Source: Tritrichomonas musculus (taxonomy: Eukaryota > Parabasalia > Tritrichomonadida > Tritrichomonadidae). Taken from it: a DNA stretch of 64,000 bases. Positions 19,772 to 30,000 of the stretch are shown piece after piece; positions within the stretch are counted from its first letter, which is position 1; each line of letters starts with the position of its first letter. A model generated the notes under the pieces. The model searched no databases, was not told the origin of the DNA, and saw only the letters and a program-made list of their open reading frames with translations. The position numbers were made by a program, and so were the translations under genes. The stretch covers positions 1,364,001 to 1,428,000 of the forward strand of contig JAPFFF010000040.1 of NCBI GenBank assembly GCA_039105265.1, written 5' to 3'.

Positions 19772-20341
19772 TTAAATACATGTTTTTAATGAAATGTTGT
19801 GTCTAATGAGTTCGGTATAAATGCTATTATATTTGTATTTCAAGTCATTTGATTCATTATTTTTGTACACCAATATCCTATCAATTAAAAGATATTTGGA
19901 ACGAGAAACGCAACCATTACACGCACAATCATCATTGACAATCAATTCAACTTTATCTGCTTGTGTTAGTAATTTGATGAGTTCCATTAATGTATTTGAA
20001 TGACAAATCAATAAATCATTGACTTTTATTGGATTGGTTTCATAGATGGATAATAATATCTCAAGGAATTTGTTTTTGGTTTCAAGTTCTGTTATATCAG
20101 CTCCAATATTACTGATACCTCTTTCTAGGGAAACGTTGTTTGTTGGATGCTGTGATTGATATACTCCACTCATCTGAGGTATAGTAAAATTTGTGGCTTG
20201 AGATGATTGTGGTAATGGTTGAACTGATGGATATTCAACTGGTTGTGGTTGCTTTGGTTTGATGTTTATATTAATACTGGTTGATTGTTCCTGCTTAACT
20301 GATGCATCGTTCTCGCTACTTAATATACGAGCTTTATTCAT
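19772..20341 (-). CDS. Conserved Maverick protein with a V-E-x-x-V-(N/D)-D motif
   Basis: The start is placed at the second Met (MNKARILSSEND), because the T-rich leader TTTTATTTTTACC lies just upstream of it; an upstream Met would place the start at 20,377. The first half is Gln/Pro/Ser-rich and probably flexible. The second half is compact: a helix pair, then KVELIVNDDCACNGC, then a beta strand and terminal helix. The same C-terminal layout, with VEIYVDDNPGCCVG, occurs in the element B protein at 52,581-53,102. The two are homologues in unrelated element lineages. Function is unknown; the cysteine-containing acidic loop could bind metal. Confidence 0.7.
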   Translation of the reverse strand: MNKARILSSENDASVKQEQSTSININIKPKQPQPVEYPSVQPLPQSSQATNFTIPQMSGVYQSQHPTNNVSLERGISNIGADITELETKNKFLEILLSIYETNPIKVNDLLICHSNTLMELIKLLTQADKVELIVNDDCACNGCVSRSKYLLIDRILVYKNNESNDLKYKYNSIYTELIRHNISLKTCI

Positions 20342-20396
20342 ATTAAAGTTATTCGTTTTAGGTAAAAATAAAACCAATACATTAATGATTCATTAA

Positions 20397-20999
20397 CTAC
20401 ATCAAACCATATGAACGTTTAAATATTGATATATAAATTCGAACAAATTTGTGTTCATTTGATACCATTACAACAAATTTACTACCATATTTATTTTCAT
20501 TAACTCTAAGCTTTTTATATTTCACACCATTATAATAATAAAAGTTATCGTCATCAAAATAATAATCAGTGAATTCATGATTATTGTATTCATCAATAAC
20601 TGTTGCATCATCTGATATTGAATCAACATATTCAATTGGAATATTCTTATGAATAGAAAGATTTCTCATGTTTGTAATATGAGTGCACCAACGAAGATTG
20701 GATAAATGATAATCACTTCTATCATGATTAATGTGGTCTACTTCTGGTAGATTATCAGGATTTGGTATAAATTGTTTTGCAATTAATATATGTTTGTTAT
20801 ATGATATTAAATTCAAATGAACTTGAATATAACCATGTCCTCTATCACTTTCTTTCAATATCCTTCCTGTTTTCTTCTTCCTTATGTTATATGGATAAGT
20901 TGTTTGAATTTCATAATCATTTTCAAATCCTTTTAACGGTTCAAATTCAGCTTCATCATTAGTGTTTTCATTGTTAGCTTGTTCAACTGGTTGACTCAT
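20397..20999 (-). CDS. HNH endonuclease with N-terminal NUMOD4-like motif
   Basis: 200 residues. A NUMOD4-like segment (PLKGFENDYEIQTTYPYNI, about residues 21-39) is followed by an HNH core at about residues 84-110 (LPEVDHINHDRSDYHLSNLR...N). The D-H pair, the central N and the terminal N are in place. This is the layout of free-standing homing endonucleases. A close paralogue lies at 26,410-27,048 on the other side of the polymerase gene. It may cut empty sites to spread itself, or serve replication or recombination. The start sits behind TTTTTTATTTTCATTAAAATG, a T-run with a TCATTA initiator. Confidence 0.8.
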   Translation of the reverse strand: MSQPVEQANNENTNDEAEFEPLKGFENDYEIQTTYPYNIRKKKTGRILKESDRGHGYIQVHLNLISYNKHILIAKQFIPNPDNLPEVDHINHDRSDYHLSNLRWCTHITNMRNLSIHKNIPIEYVDSISDDATVIDEYNNHEFTDYYFDDDNFYYYNGVKYKKLRVNENKYGSKFVVMVSNEHKFVRIYISIFKRSYGLM

Positions 21000-21067
21000 T
21001 TTAATGAAAATAAAAAATTAAAATCAAAAATAAAACAACATTAATGATGAGTCATTCAATGATTCAT

Positions 21068-21313
21068 TTACAAAGTCATTTGTTCAGCTGATTTGATACG
21101 TTCATCAATAGCTCTTAATTGTATTTTAATCGATTCAATATCATTAAATAGTTGTTTATATATCGACAATATGTGAATCATCTTATCAAACTTTCCGTTT
21201 AATGCATCATCTTCAGAATTCATACATTCATTGAATATCTTGTCTTTAACTATTCGAAACTGAGCGTGTAAAGCTGATGTATCACAACTCAAACCTTTAA
21301 TTGCACTATTCAT
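21068..21313 (-). CDS. Small helical Maverick protein (81 aa)
   Basis: An open frame encoding a mostly alpha-helical, charged chain with a coiled-coil-like second half (SIYKQLFNDIESIKIQLRAI). The leader GTTTATTTTTAGTTTAAAATG matches the element's start signal. It lies in a co-directed run of minus-strand genes 38 bp from its upstream neighbour. No known family. Small coiled-coil proteins like this often assist capsid assembly, but nothing in the sequence proves it. Confidence 0.6.
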   Translation of the reverse strand: MNSAIKGLSCDTSALHAQFRIVKDKIFNECMNSEDDALNGKFDKMIHILSIYKQLFNDIESIKIQLRAIDERIKSAEQMTL

Positions 21314-21351
21314 TTTAAACTAAAAATAAACAAATTAATTAAATGATATTT

Positions 21352-21699
21352 TTATTCTTTGTTGTTCTTAAATGCCAATAATCTATTAATCATATATGAT
21401 GATACATTTAACTTCAATTTTTCCTTCAATAAGTTTTGTGTATATGAACACCTTTTATGTCCTGGCAACTTATTTATATCATTCATTACTTTATCATCCA
21501 AAAATTGTATAACTTTTTCACGTTCATCCTTGTTCAAGAACTTTGATGAATTGAATATTGAACGCGTTCTTTTATGGTTTGCTTCTGTATTTGCTTCTTC
21601 ATTTGTTTCTTCTTCACTTACTTCTTGTTTTGATTCTAATATCAAAAGTAATTTATGTATTTCTTCAATGTGTTTTATTATTTCTCTTAACTCAGACAT
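21352..21699 (-). CDS. Small Maverick protein, coiled coil plus basic helical domain (115 aa)
   Basis: Residues 1-30 form a heptad-like helix (LREIIKHIEEIHKLLLILES), then a Glu/Thr-rich linker. A basic helical C-terminal part (KRTRSIFNSSKFLNKDER, GHKRCSYTQNLLKEKL) resembles a small DNA-binding helix-turn-helix. The start follows TTTTTTATTTCATTGAAATG. It faces the polymerase gene across a 92-bp divergent, T-rich interval that probably carries both promoters. A regulator of the polymerase block is possible but unproven. Confidence 0.6.
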   Translation of the reverse strand: MSELREIIKHIEEIHKLLLILESKQEVSEEETNEEANTEANHKRTRSIFNSSKFLNKDEREKVIQFLDDKVMNDINKLPGHKRCSYTQNLLKEKLKLNVSSYMINRLLAFKNNKE

Positions 21700-21791
21700 T
21701 TCAATGAAATAAAAAACTCGAAATATTTTTTATTTTTTGATTTAACATTTTTTCAAATTTCAAATAATTTGATTTTTTAATAATATCATAA

Positions 21792-24700
21792 ATGAGTTCT
21801 CGTTATTACTATAGAAAAGATACCAAATCATTTGTTATTGAACAAATCAGGTATATCAATAATGAACTTCAATTAAAACCTCGTTTGTCAACATCTAAAC
21901 CTTCTGATTATGATGTTAAACATTTCAAAAACATTTTAGAAAATTATCTAACTTCATTCGGTTTTAGAGAACATGAAGGTAATAGAATAGATGACATATC
22001 AATATTAGATTTCGTTAATAGAATGAAAAGAGAAGCAGAAGAACAAGAAGAAGAGGAGGAAGAGGAACAATTTGAAGAAGAAGAACAAAATGATGAACAA
22101 CAACTAAAACAAAAACAAATCGAGGTCAATATTAAAATAGCTCATGATGCACTAAACAAAGCCCTTCAATTAATCAAATCTGATAATATATTATTAAGAC
22201 CATTACCGCCAAAGACAAACAAACAACCTCAACGATATGAAGACATTCGATTTAACAATGAAAATGCTGAATTAATTGAATATCTCAAAAAGTTTGGCTA
22301 TAAAGGTGTTCATTCAAAACATGACTCATATTTCATAATCAATGAACCTGAGAACTTTGATGAAGCAGTTGAAGCATGCAGTCATTTCATTGACCAATTC
22401 CCAAATGATAATGAAAAGGTTGAACGATTAGATGAAGACAGTAAAGAACCGATAAAAATATATTACAAGAACGGAGTTTCATCAATTGAAGACATCAATG
22501 AATATTTGACTGAAACAGTATTTAAACAAGAAGTGAAACCGTTCAAAATATATTTTCAATTGACTGGTATATTTGAGATACCACCAAAGAATGAAAACGA
22601 AAGATATACATATGAAGCAAGTGAAATCAAATGGAAGAATTATAAATCATCAGTACCGATAATCGTTAGAGAGAATAAAGATATTGATAAAGTTAAACTG
22701 TATATTGAATCAAAGATTCATGAATATGAAACCACTGCTTCAAACATCAAATTGTGTATCGTTTGGTCTGTTTCATTTACAATCTCTCGTGTCGTTAAGA
22801 TAACAGGTAAGATTGATGGATTACCAGAAGAGTTCATTAAAAATAAATATATCATTATGGATAACGTTGATGATTGTTTATGTTGGTATCGTTTCCTTGC
22901 TTGCTGTTTGAATAAGCAACTTATTGAAACACGAACATTTAAAATCTCCAACAGAACAGCAGCAGCAAAGAAAATATTATGTGAAGAACACGGAATAACT
23001 TATTCAACAAAACCTTCAAAAGCAGCAAATCAATTCATCAACACATTCAAAGGAATCACAATTGAAGAAATGAAAGAATCCGCGAAGAAGCATAACATTA
23101 ATGTCAACATCTATGAATATGACAAAGAGAAACATATTTATGATATTCAAGACCAATGGCACAACACTGATGAATCAAACAAAACATTTTCAGCTCTGTT
23201 GTATTCAAAAGATAAGATACTTCATATCATGTACATCATTGATGCTGAAGCATTAACAAACATTCATATATGTCCTCATTGTGGTTCATACATTCACAAA
23301 GGAAATAACAATATTGACAGATTCAACAGACATGTAGATAAATGTGATGGCAAATTCAAAAAGGATTTCATACCTTCACGAGAAGCTTTACCGTACTGCC
23401 CGCACATCTTAAACAATCCTGTTTATTTGTATTGTCTTTCATATGAGCTTGAATGGAAGCCAACAAAGCATTATATCACTTATGATTTTGAAACAATGGA
23501 ACAAAAGATTGAAAAGAAAGTCAGTGATAAATCTGTTATCAATTCTCAATTGATTCCTTTGAGTGTTTCATCATGTGTGAAACTTGATAAAGGTTTGATA
23601 ACAAAGAACTTTGATATAAGAACAAATGAATTCATTGCCAAATGGATTGACTGGTTATTTGTTGTTGGCTGTGATGTGTATGTTGATAAGTTGAATCATT
23701 TAAAATCATTCATTAAAGATAAATCGGAAGAAGAACTCAATAAAATAGATACATCATTGAAAACAATAACAGTATTCGGTTTTAATTCATCACGATTTGA
23801 TTCAAACTTATTCAAAGAGCAATTGATTAAAAATCATTGGTCTATCGATAGCGGAATGATTGGAACAGCTACATCATTGAAACAATTCATATTGAAGTCA
23901 TCAAAGTATCCCATTCGATTACGATTCATTGATGCACAAGCATTTGTTGCTGGTGGTACGCTCAAACAATTTGGAATTGATTTTGGTGGGATTTCTAACA
24001 GTTCGAAAGGTGTATTTCCTTATGAAGCAATCAACAGCGAGAATTATAATGAAGTGTTATCAAAGAGTGAACCATTCGCATATGAAGACTTTTACAGTTA
24101 TCTCAATCAAAAGAATCCTTTAACACAATCCGATTATGAAGAGTATTTGATTGATTCAAAGAGGTTTGCAACACGTTGGGATTATTTGTTATCATACAAT
24201 GACAATGATGTTGAAATGATGATTAATCCTATTGACAACCTTATTCAAATGAATGCTGAATATAAAGTTGATTTGATTAGCAATCTTTCGTTATCAAAGA
24301 ATGCTTCATGTATCAAATATGCTCTTGCTTACAAAGATTTCAACCCGAAGAACGACTATGAAATCATCAACAAATCAAATACATTCAAACCAACAATGAA
24401 ATGGTGGTTAAATAAATGTGATAATTATCGAAAGCAAGACATGAAACATAATTTTTGCTCGCAAAAAGGCGATTCATCGCTTCAATCAAATCAAAATCAA
24501 CGTGATATATCAAAATGTGTTAGTGAAAAAGATTTTGATGCATTCATGAAATTGTATGAATCAAATGAAACAGGTAAATGTCATTTATGTGGTGAACACT
24601 TTACTTACAACAACAAACCGACACTTGACCGAATAGATAACAACAAAGGACATCAGATTGATAACTGTTTACTTGCTTGTGCTGAATGTAATCGTTTGAG

Positions 24701-26354
24701 ACAAAGAGATGACGACAAGATAACAAGAACCAAAATACAATTGAAGAAATTCTGCAAGCTTCATCACCTTCCCACACTCATAACTGATGAAAAAGAATAC
24801 TACAACTTGAGAGAGAACATAACAGGAGGTTTATCAAATGTACTTCATCGAGTGAACATCAGAGGTCAAACATTAATCAATAAACTCAAATATGATGCCG
24901 TTAATGACAGAATCATTAGCTATGACACTTCAAACATAGTTTCACACGTTGCTGGTATTGATTTCAATTCATTGTATCCCTCATCATTCAGTTCAGTAAA
25001 ACATTCATTCAATCCTTATCACGGAGGAATCATGTACATGCCTGGTTCATTTATAAAACGATTTGATGTTTATGATGAACAAGGAAACAAGAATGAAAAG
25101 GTTCTTAATACTGCAATGAATATCATTCAATCAAAGAAGCGATTTGATGCAAACCCTGAGTTTATATTCAAAGCTGAAGTCAAATTGAGATGTCCAAAAA
25201 ATAAAATCAATGATTTGATTAACTTTCCCCCTGTGTTTAGAAACATCAATATAATGAATGATGAGCAAACAATCGGAAGTTATATGTACAAATACATGAA
25301 AGACAATAAACTGAATTCAGCAGATAAAGAAACAAGAAAGCTGACAATGTTGCTTGATACATGCGGAACATTTATGACGTTCTCGAATTACCTTTTATGG
25401 TTTTTAATCGACCACGGACTTATTGTTGATGACATTAAGAGCTTAAGTTTATATGAAGCTCATGACGGATTCAATCAATTTGTTTGTGAGTTTATGAAGA
25501 AGCGTCAAGATATATTGTCAGGAAAGGCACACGGGAACGAAAAGTTTTACAAGATTAGTATGAACGGATCTTACGGATATGACGGTATGAATTCAGAGAA
25601 CTTCAACAAAGTAAGAATTGTTGATAAAAATAAAGCATTTCAATTGATTGCATCTGATACTTATCGTAATGGATGTAAATTGTCAAATGATTGTTATTTG
25701 ATACAATCACAACCCCATTCATTCAAATGTAATACATGTCTTCAGGAATCATTTTGGACATTAGACAATGCGAAATACTGGTATTTGACTTTCCTTTATG
25801 ACTTTCTTTACAAATGCATTGACATGAATAAGATTCATTTCAACTCAGTCGATACGGACAGCCTTTACATGTCTATAGCTGGTGATATGAATAAACCGAT
25901 TGACCAGTTGTTTGATTACGTCATCAAAGACAAAACATTTTATGACAAACACATTTATAGCTTTATGCCAAACCCTGCAATCAATGATGTATATGATGAG
26001 AAAAAGATACTCGGATGCTGTGTAGAAAAGTTCGGAGCAAATCAAGTTGCTTTATGTGCCAAGTGTTATACGATTTGGTCAGATGACAAAACAATTTCAT
26101 TAAAGCTCAAAGGTGTTTCATTGAAGAAGAACAACATCAAATCAAGTGATTACAAAAATGTCATTGAAAAGCAATCAGTAATGAAAGGAAAGAATATAAA
26201 CCTTCAATTAAATTCACAACTGATGAGTAAAATAACTGTTATCAAAAATGCTTTAACAGCAGCACATTCAAAAATGTTGGTTTTATCGAATCATTGTTGT
26301 TGTCCTTATGTCAATGGTTTCACTGCAAAGGATTATTTCATTGAAAATCATTAA
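21792..26354 (+). CDS. polB: Protein-primed family B DNA polymerase with internal HNH module
   Basis: 1,520 residues. The acidic N-terminal part holds a Glu run at about residues 85-105. A Cys/His region (Cys362, Cys364 and His478 in LLYSKDKILHIMY) is reminiscent of OTU-like peptidases. A C2H2-type finger (CPHCGS...HVDKC) follows at about 493-520. The 3'-5' exonuclease begins with YDFE at about 564. At about 929-970 there is an HNH/endonuclease-VII-like module (CHLCGEHF...LDRIDN...CAECN). The polymerase motifs are A (GIDFNSLYPSS, about 1055), B (KISMNGSYGYDG, about 1253) and C (VDTDSLYM, about 1353). This enzyme copies the element, in Polintons from a protein primer at the inverted ends. Gene order and leader fit one compact module with the HNH gene downstream. 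Confidence 0.93.
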   Translation: MSSRYYYRKDTKSFVIEQIRYINNELQLKPRLSTSKPSDYDVKHFKNILENYLTSFGFREHEGNRIDDISILDFVNRMKREAEEQEEEEEEEQFEEEEQNDEQQLKQKQIEVNIKIAHDALNKALQLIKSDNILLRPLPPKTNKQPQRYEDIRFNNENAELIEYLKKFGYKGVHSKHDSYFIINEPENFDEAVEACSHFIDQFPNDNEKVERLDEDSKEPIKIYYKNGVSSIEDINEYLTETVFKQEVKPFKIYFQLTGIFEIPPKNENERYTYEASEIKWKNYKSSVPIIVRENKDIDKVKLYIESKIHEYETTASNIKLCIVWSVSFTISRVVKITGKIDGLPEEFIKNKYIIMDNVDDCLCWYRFLACCLNKQLIETRTFKISNRTAAAKKILCEEHGITYSTKPSKAANQFINTFKGITIEEMKESAKKHNINVNIYEYDKEKHIYDIQDQWHNTDESNKTFSALLYSKDKILHIMYIIDAEALTNIHICPHCGSYIHKGNNNIDRFNRHVDKCDGKFKKDFIPSREALPYCPHILNNPVYLYCLSYELEWKPTKHYITYDFETMEQKIEKKVSDKSVINSQLIPLSVSSCVKLDKGLITKNFDIRTNEFIAKWIDWLFVVGCDVYVDKLNHLKSFIKDKSEEELNKIDTSLKTITVFGFNSSRFDSNLFKEQLIKNHWSIDSGMIGTATSLKQFILKSSKYPIRLRFIDAQAFVAGGTLKQFGIDFGGISNSSKGVFPYEAINSENYNEVLSKSEPFAYEDFYSYLNQKNPLTQSDYEEYLIDSKRFATRWDYLLSYNDNDVEMMINPIDNLIQMNAEYKVDLISNLSLSKNASCIKYALAYKDFNPKNDYEIINKSNTFKPTMKWWLNKCDNYRKQDMKHNFCSQKGDSSLQSNQNQRDISKCVSEKDFDAFMKLYESNETGKCHLCGEHFTYNNKPTLDRIDNNKGHQIDNCLLACAECNRLRQRDDDKITRTKIQLKKFCKLHHLPTLITDEKEYYNLRENITGGLSNVLHRVNIRGQTLINKLKYDAVNDRIISYDTSNIVSHVAGIDFNSLYPSSFSSVKHSFNPYHGGIMYMPGSFIKRFDVYDEQGNKNEKVLNTAMNIIQSKKRFDANPEFIFKAEVKLRCPKNKINDLINFPPVFRNINIMNDEQTIGSYMYKYMKDNKLNSADKETRKLTMLLDTCGTFMTFSNYLLWFLIDHGLIVDDIKSLSLYEAHDGFNQFVCEFMKKRQDILSGKAHGNEKFYKISMNGSYGYDGMNSENFNKVRIVDKNKAFQLIASDTYRNGCKLSNDCYLIQSQPHSFKCNTCLQESFWTLDNAKYWYLTFLYDFLYKCIDMNKIHFNSVDTDSLYMSIAGDMNKPIDQLFDYVIKDKTFYDKHIYSFMPNPAINDVYDEKKILGCCVEKFGANQVALCAKCYTIWSDDKTISLKLKGVSLKKNNIKSSDYKNVIEKQSVMKGKNINLQLNSQLMSKITVIKNALTAAHSKMLVLSNHCCCPYVNGFTAKDYFIENH

Positions 26355-26409
26355 ATAATTAATTTGATGATTTTATTTTAAAAAATCAATTTTTTTATTT
26401 TTGTTATAA

Positions 26410-27048
26410 ATGAGTCAACCAACTGAACAAACACAAATTGAAAATGCTGAAGCTGAATTTGAACCTTTGAAAGGTTTTGAAAGTGATTATGAAATTCAAA
26501 CAACTTTCCCTTATAACATCAAGAATAAGAAAACAGGAAAAATAATAGCTGAAGGTGAATACAGACAAAATGTTTATCCGTGTGTAAACCTAAATAACAA
26601 AATATATTATAAACATATTCTTGTAGCAAAGCAATTTATTGAAAACCCTAATAATCTACCACAAGTCGACCATAAGAATAGAATCAAAACTGATTATCAT
26701 CTTGATAATTTACGATTTGTATCAAGTTCAGAGAATAATAAAAATAAATCAAATTATAAAGGTATTCAATATGAATTCATTGATGACATACCTGATGATG
26801 CAATTGTTATTGATTTCTATGAAACAAAGACAGAAAGGAAAGAATTTGAAGAAAACACGTATTATTATTACCATGATGATACTAATAATGAAGACATTTT
26901 TTATGCAAAGATTACTGATAATATTTATAAAATTCTTCATATCAATACAAATAAATCAGGCAATGAATTTATTTCAATGAACGATATAAATAATCAAAAA
27001 GTTAGCGTATATATTAATAGATTCAAACATCAACATGATTTGATTTGA
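26410..27048 (+). CDS. Second HNH endonuclease, paralogue of the one at 20,397
   Basis: 212 residues, strongly similar to the product of 20,397-20,999 throughout its first half (EFEPLKGFESDYEIQTTFP; then LPQVDHKNRIKTDYHLDNL). The NUMOD4-like and HNH parts are in the same order, and the C-terminal part has diverged. It sits 55 bp after the polymerase stop behind TTTTTTTATTTTTG. Its stop is 6 bp from the convergent fibre gene. The two copies bracket the polymerase block in mirror orientation, which suggests a local duplication or an origin as a mobile cassette. Confidence 0.8.
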   Translation: MSQPTEQTQIENAEAEFEPLKGFESDYEIQTTFPYNIKNKKTGKIIAEGEYRQNVYPCVNLNNKIYYKHILVAKQFIENPNNLPQVDHKNRIKTDYHLDNLRFVSSSENNKNKSNYKGIQYEFIDDIPDDAIVIDFYETKTERKEFEENTYYYYHDDTNNEDIFYAKITDNIYKILHINTNKSGNEFISMNDINNQKVSVYINRFKHQHDLI

Positions 27049-27054
27049 TTTGAT

Positions 27055-30000
27055 TTACTCTTTGAATACAGCTAATGTTCTTTCATCAATGATACTTGTA
27101 ATGATTCCAACAGTCATACGTTTTATTTTTGATGTTATTGCTGTCTCTCCTGAAAGAACTTTCAGCTTATTGTCTTCATTATCGATAAACACCTCATCAC
27201 CGATTGAATAACATGATGAATCATTAACGCGAACCATATAATCACCATGTGAACTAAATGTGATACATTTATTTTTGTCATCGATTCTCACACATATACC
27301 GACATACTCCTTCCATGTTCCTGATGTTTTGACACTACAAATACAATCAGTTGTATCATCTGCTGTTGATGGTTTCCATTCATCACCAACATGTTTGTAA
27401 ACCTTACCTGTCATATACACTGGAGAACCAACAACGAAATCACTAACAGAGTTCATTGATGATTCAATCGGCGAGTAATGTGTGATTGTTGTGTTTGATT
27501 GTGCACCGTAAATAGCAGCCTTATATTTTGCTAAATAACCTCGGGACATGATGCATCTTGAATATATTTGTTTAGCATCTAATAATTCCTGAGTAGTTGT
27601 CCAAGAATATCCGCCTATCGGGAAATTATATGTCAGGGGTCTTCCTGATGTTATATCAACAGTGTCTTCATAATAGAATGGGAATTTGAAATTGTCGAAA
27701 TACACAGTTCTTTGATGTAATACAAGAACAATGTTATGAGGATTTCCAGTTGTATCATAGAATAATATTCTTATTTCCAAACATAGCGCATAATCACCTA
27801 CTATATATTCCAGTTTAATTACCTTATCTTCAAGTTTTAGATAATGAATTGATATTTCACCGCCCTCTGTAATCGGTCCGCAATCAATAGCACATTTTTT
27901 TATTAGTTGTTCTTCTGTTATGACGTTTGACTTCAGTGCAAAGTTATCATTCACATATTTCACCGAAGTAATCATATTATCGTTCACAGGTCGGATGCTG
28001 ATTAATGTGATAGACGCATCATATATATTGGTTAGTGTATCATCCGCAGCTCTCAATGAAACGATATGGGTATTATAATTAATATTTATTAATTCATTGC
28101 TTGTTGATTTGTAAATCATATTCAAACTTTTATATAAACTGTATTCGTATTCAACTTCTTCATATGATGCATCATCAGCATTTCGTTTGAATTTGACGAT
28201 AATATTTTTGGTTGTGAATACTCTTCTTATATCATCATCAGGAACTACACAACCACTTTCATTCTGTGTACATTGAATTGTGATTTGTTCTGGATTTTCA
28301 TCAACAACATTTGCAGTTTTAATAAATGGTGATTCGATTTGTGCTTTAATGACGTTGATTAACCATTGAGTATTGCCACTTGAATTACACAACATAAATT
28401 CGCCACGGTCATACCATACAATAGATAATCCATTATCTAACATCATTCTATATCCTCTCATATATTTTTCATAAGGCTTGAATATCAAATCAAAATGTTG
28501 AATATTGTTAATGTAATCCTTGTTAGAACCCCAATTAACATCAAATATCACATGTATATCGGTTTCTGGTAAGTATGGTTTTACAAATATATAATCACGA
28601 ACGGGATTCGGATATTCAATATTCAATTCAGTTCCGTATAATGCAGTACTCAATGCAGATTCATTAACCAAATCAGTTGGAATTGTTGGTATATCTGTTT
28701 TCAATGCATACTTATCTAATTCATAAGCCAATTCATCTTCATCAACAAACTTCTCATCAGCTTGTGCACTAGAATAATATGGTGTCAAGTCAACAGGTTC
28801 TGGTATATCCGTCTTCAAAGCATAATTGTTTGACACATATCTAGCTGAATAAGCGTTTCTGTCTGTTGGTTCGATAGTTTTGGTAATTGAACACGATAAA
28901 ACTTCTGGTGTATCGCCAGTTCCTGGATTGATTAATTCATGGCTGTCATACAAAAACCAAATACTTGAATCACTTCCTTCGATACGCATTATCTGAGAGG
29001 GTTGTTCGTCATCATCGTCATTGTACGAATAGTCTACATGAACATAATGACCCGTATAAAAACTGTTTGATGAAACAATATCCAACCCGTATTGCTCAAT
29101 CAGTTCATGATATGTGTTGTAATCCAAATCAGGAATTGTATTATTGACGATTTCGAATTGAATTGTTGTTTGACCCTCAATAATTTCTGGGATTTCACTC
29201 TTCATTGCATATTTTCCTTCTGCAACTGTTTTCGTTTCATACTTATCCAATTCATAAGCCAATTCATCCTCATCGACGAACTTCTCATCAGCTTGTGCAC
29301 TAGTATAATACGGTGTCAAATCAACAGGTTCAGGTATATCACTCTTCAATGCTAATTCATCATTTGTTTCTGCTAATGTTATTGTTATTGGAAGGTATTG
29401 ATATCTATCATAAATTGCTCCAGTAAATTCATCCCACACTAATTCAAAATACTCCCCTTCACTTTCAAATCCTTCAGCTTCATGTTGTTTAACGTTATAT
29501 TCATCATCAGCATATAATTCATTTGTCTTAAATCTGATATCAAAATGGAATATATTACCACTATTGTCTAATTTATAACCAACCAAATGTGTTCCTTCTT
29601 TGAACGGTAAAACGTGAGATGTATCCATTCCGTTTTCTTCATATTCTTCTGGTACTGGACCTATATTAGGAAACATATATGTCTTGATTTCAATTGTGTA
29701 TTCAGTTGATACATTCAAATTATCTCTCGTGATGTAATTCTTCAAATCATCTTTTGGAACATATCGTTCGGCACAATCATCCAAAGCCGATTGAAAACCT
29801 TCATTAACTGCTATACTTGTTAAACACATTGATGCTTGAGCTGATAATGGTTTATCATCTTCAGCCATCAATTTCTGAAACATTTCGTCGGGTAATAGTT
29901 CTTTTATGTTCAATTGCAACTCACTATTTTTGAGTACTTCTGGTATATCCGTCTTCAATGCATAATTCGTTATATCAATTGGTTCAGGTATATCAGTTGA

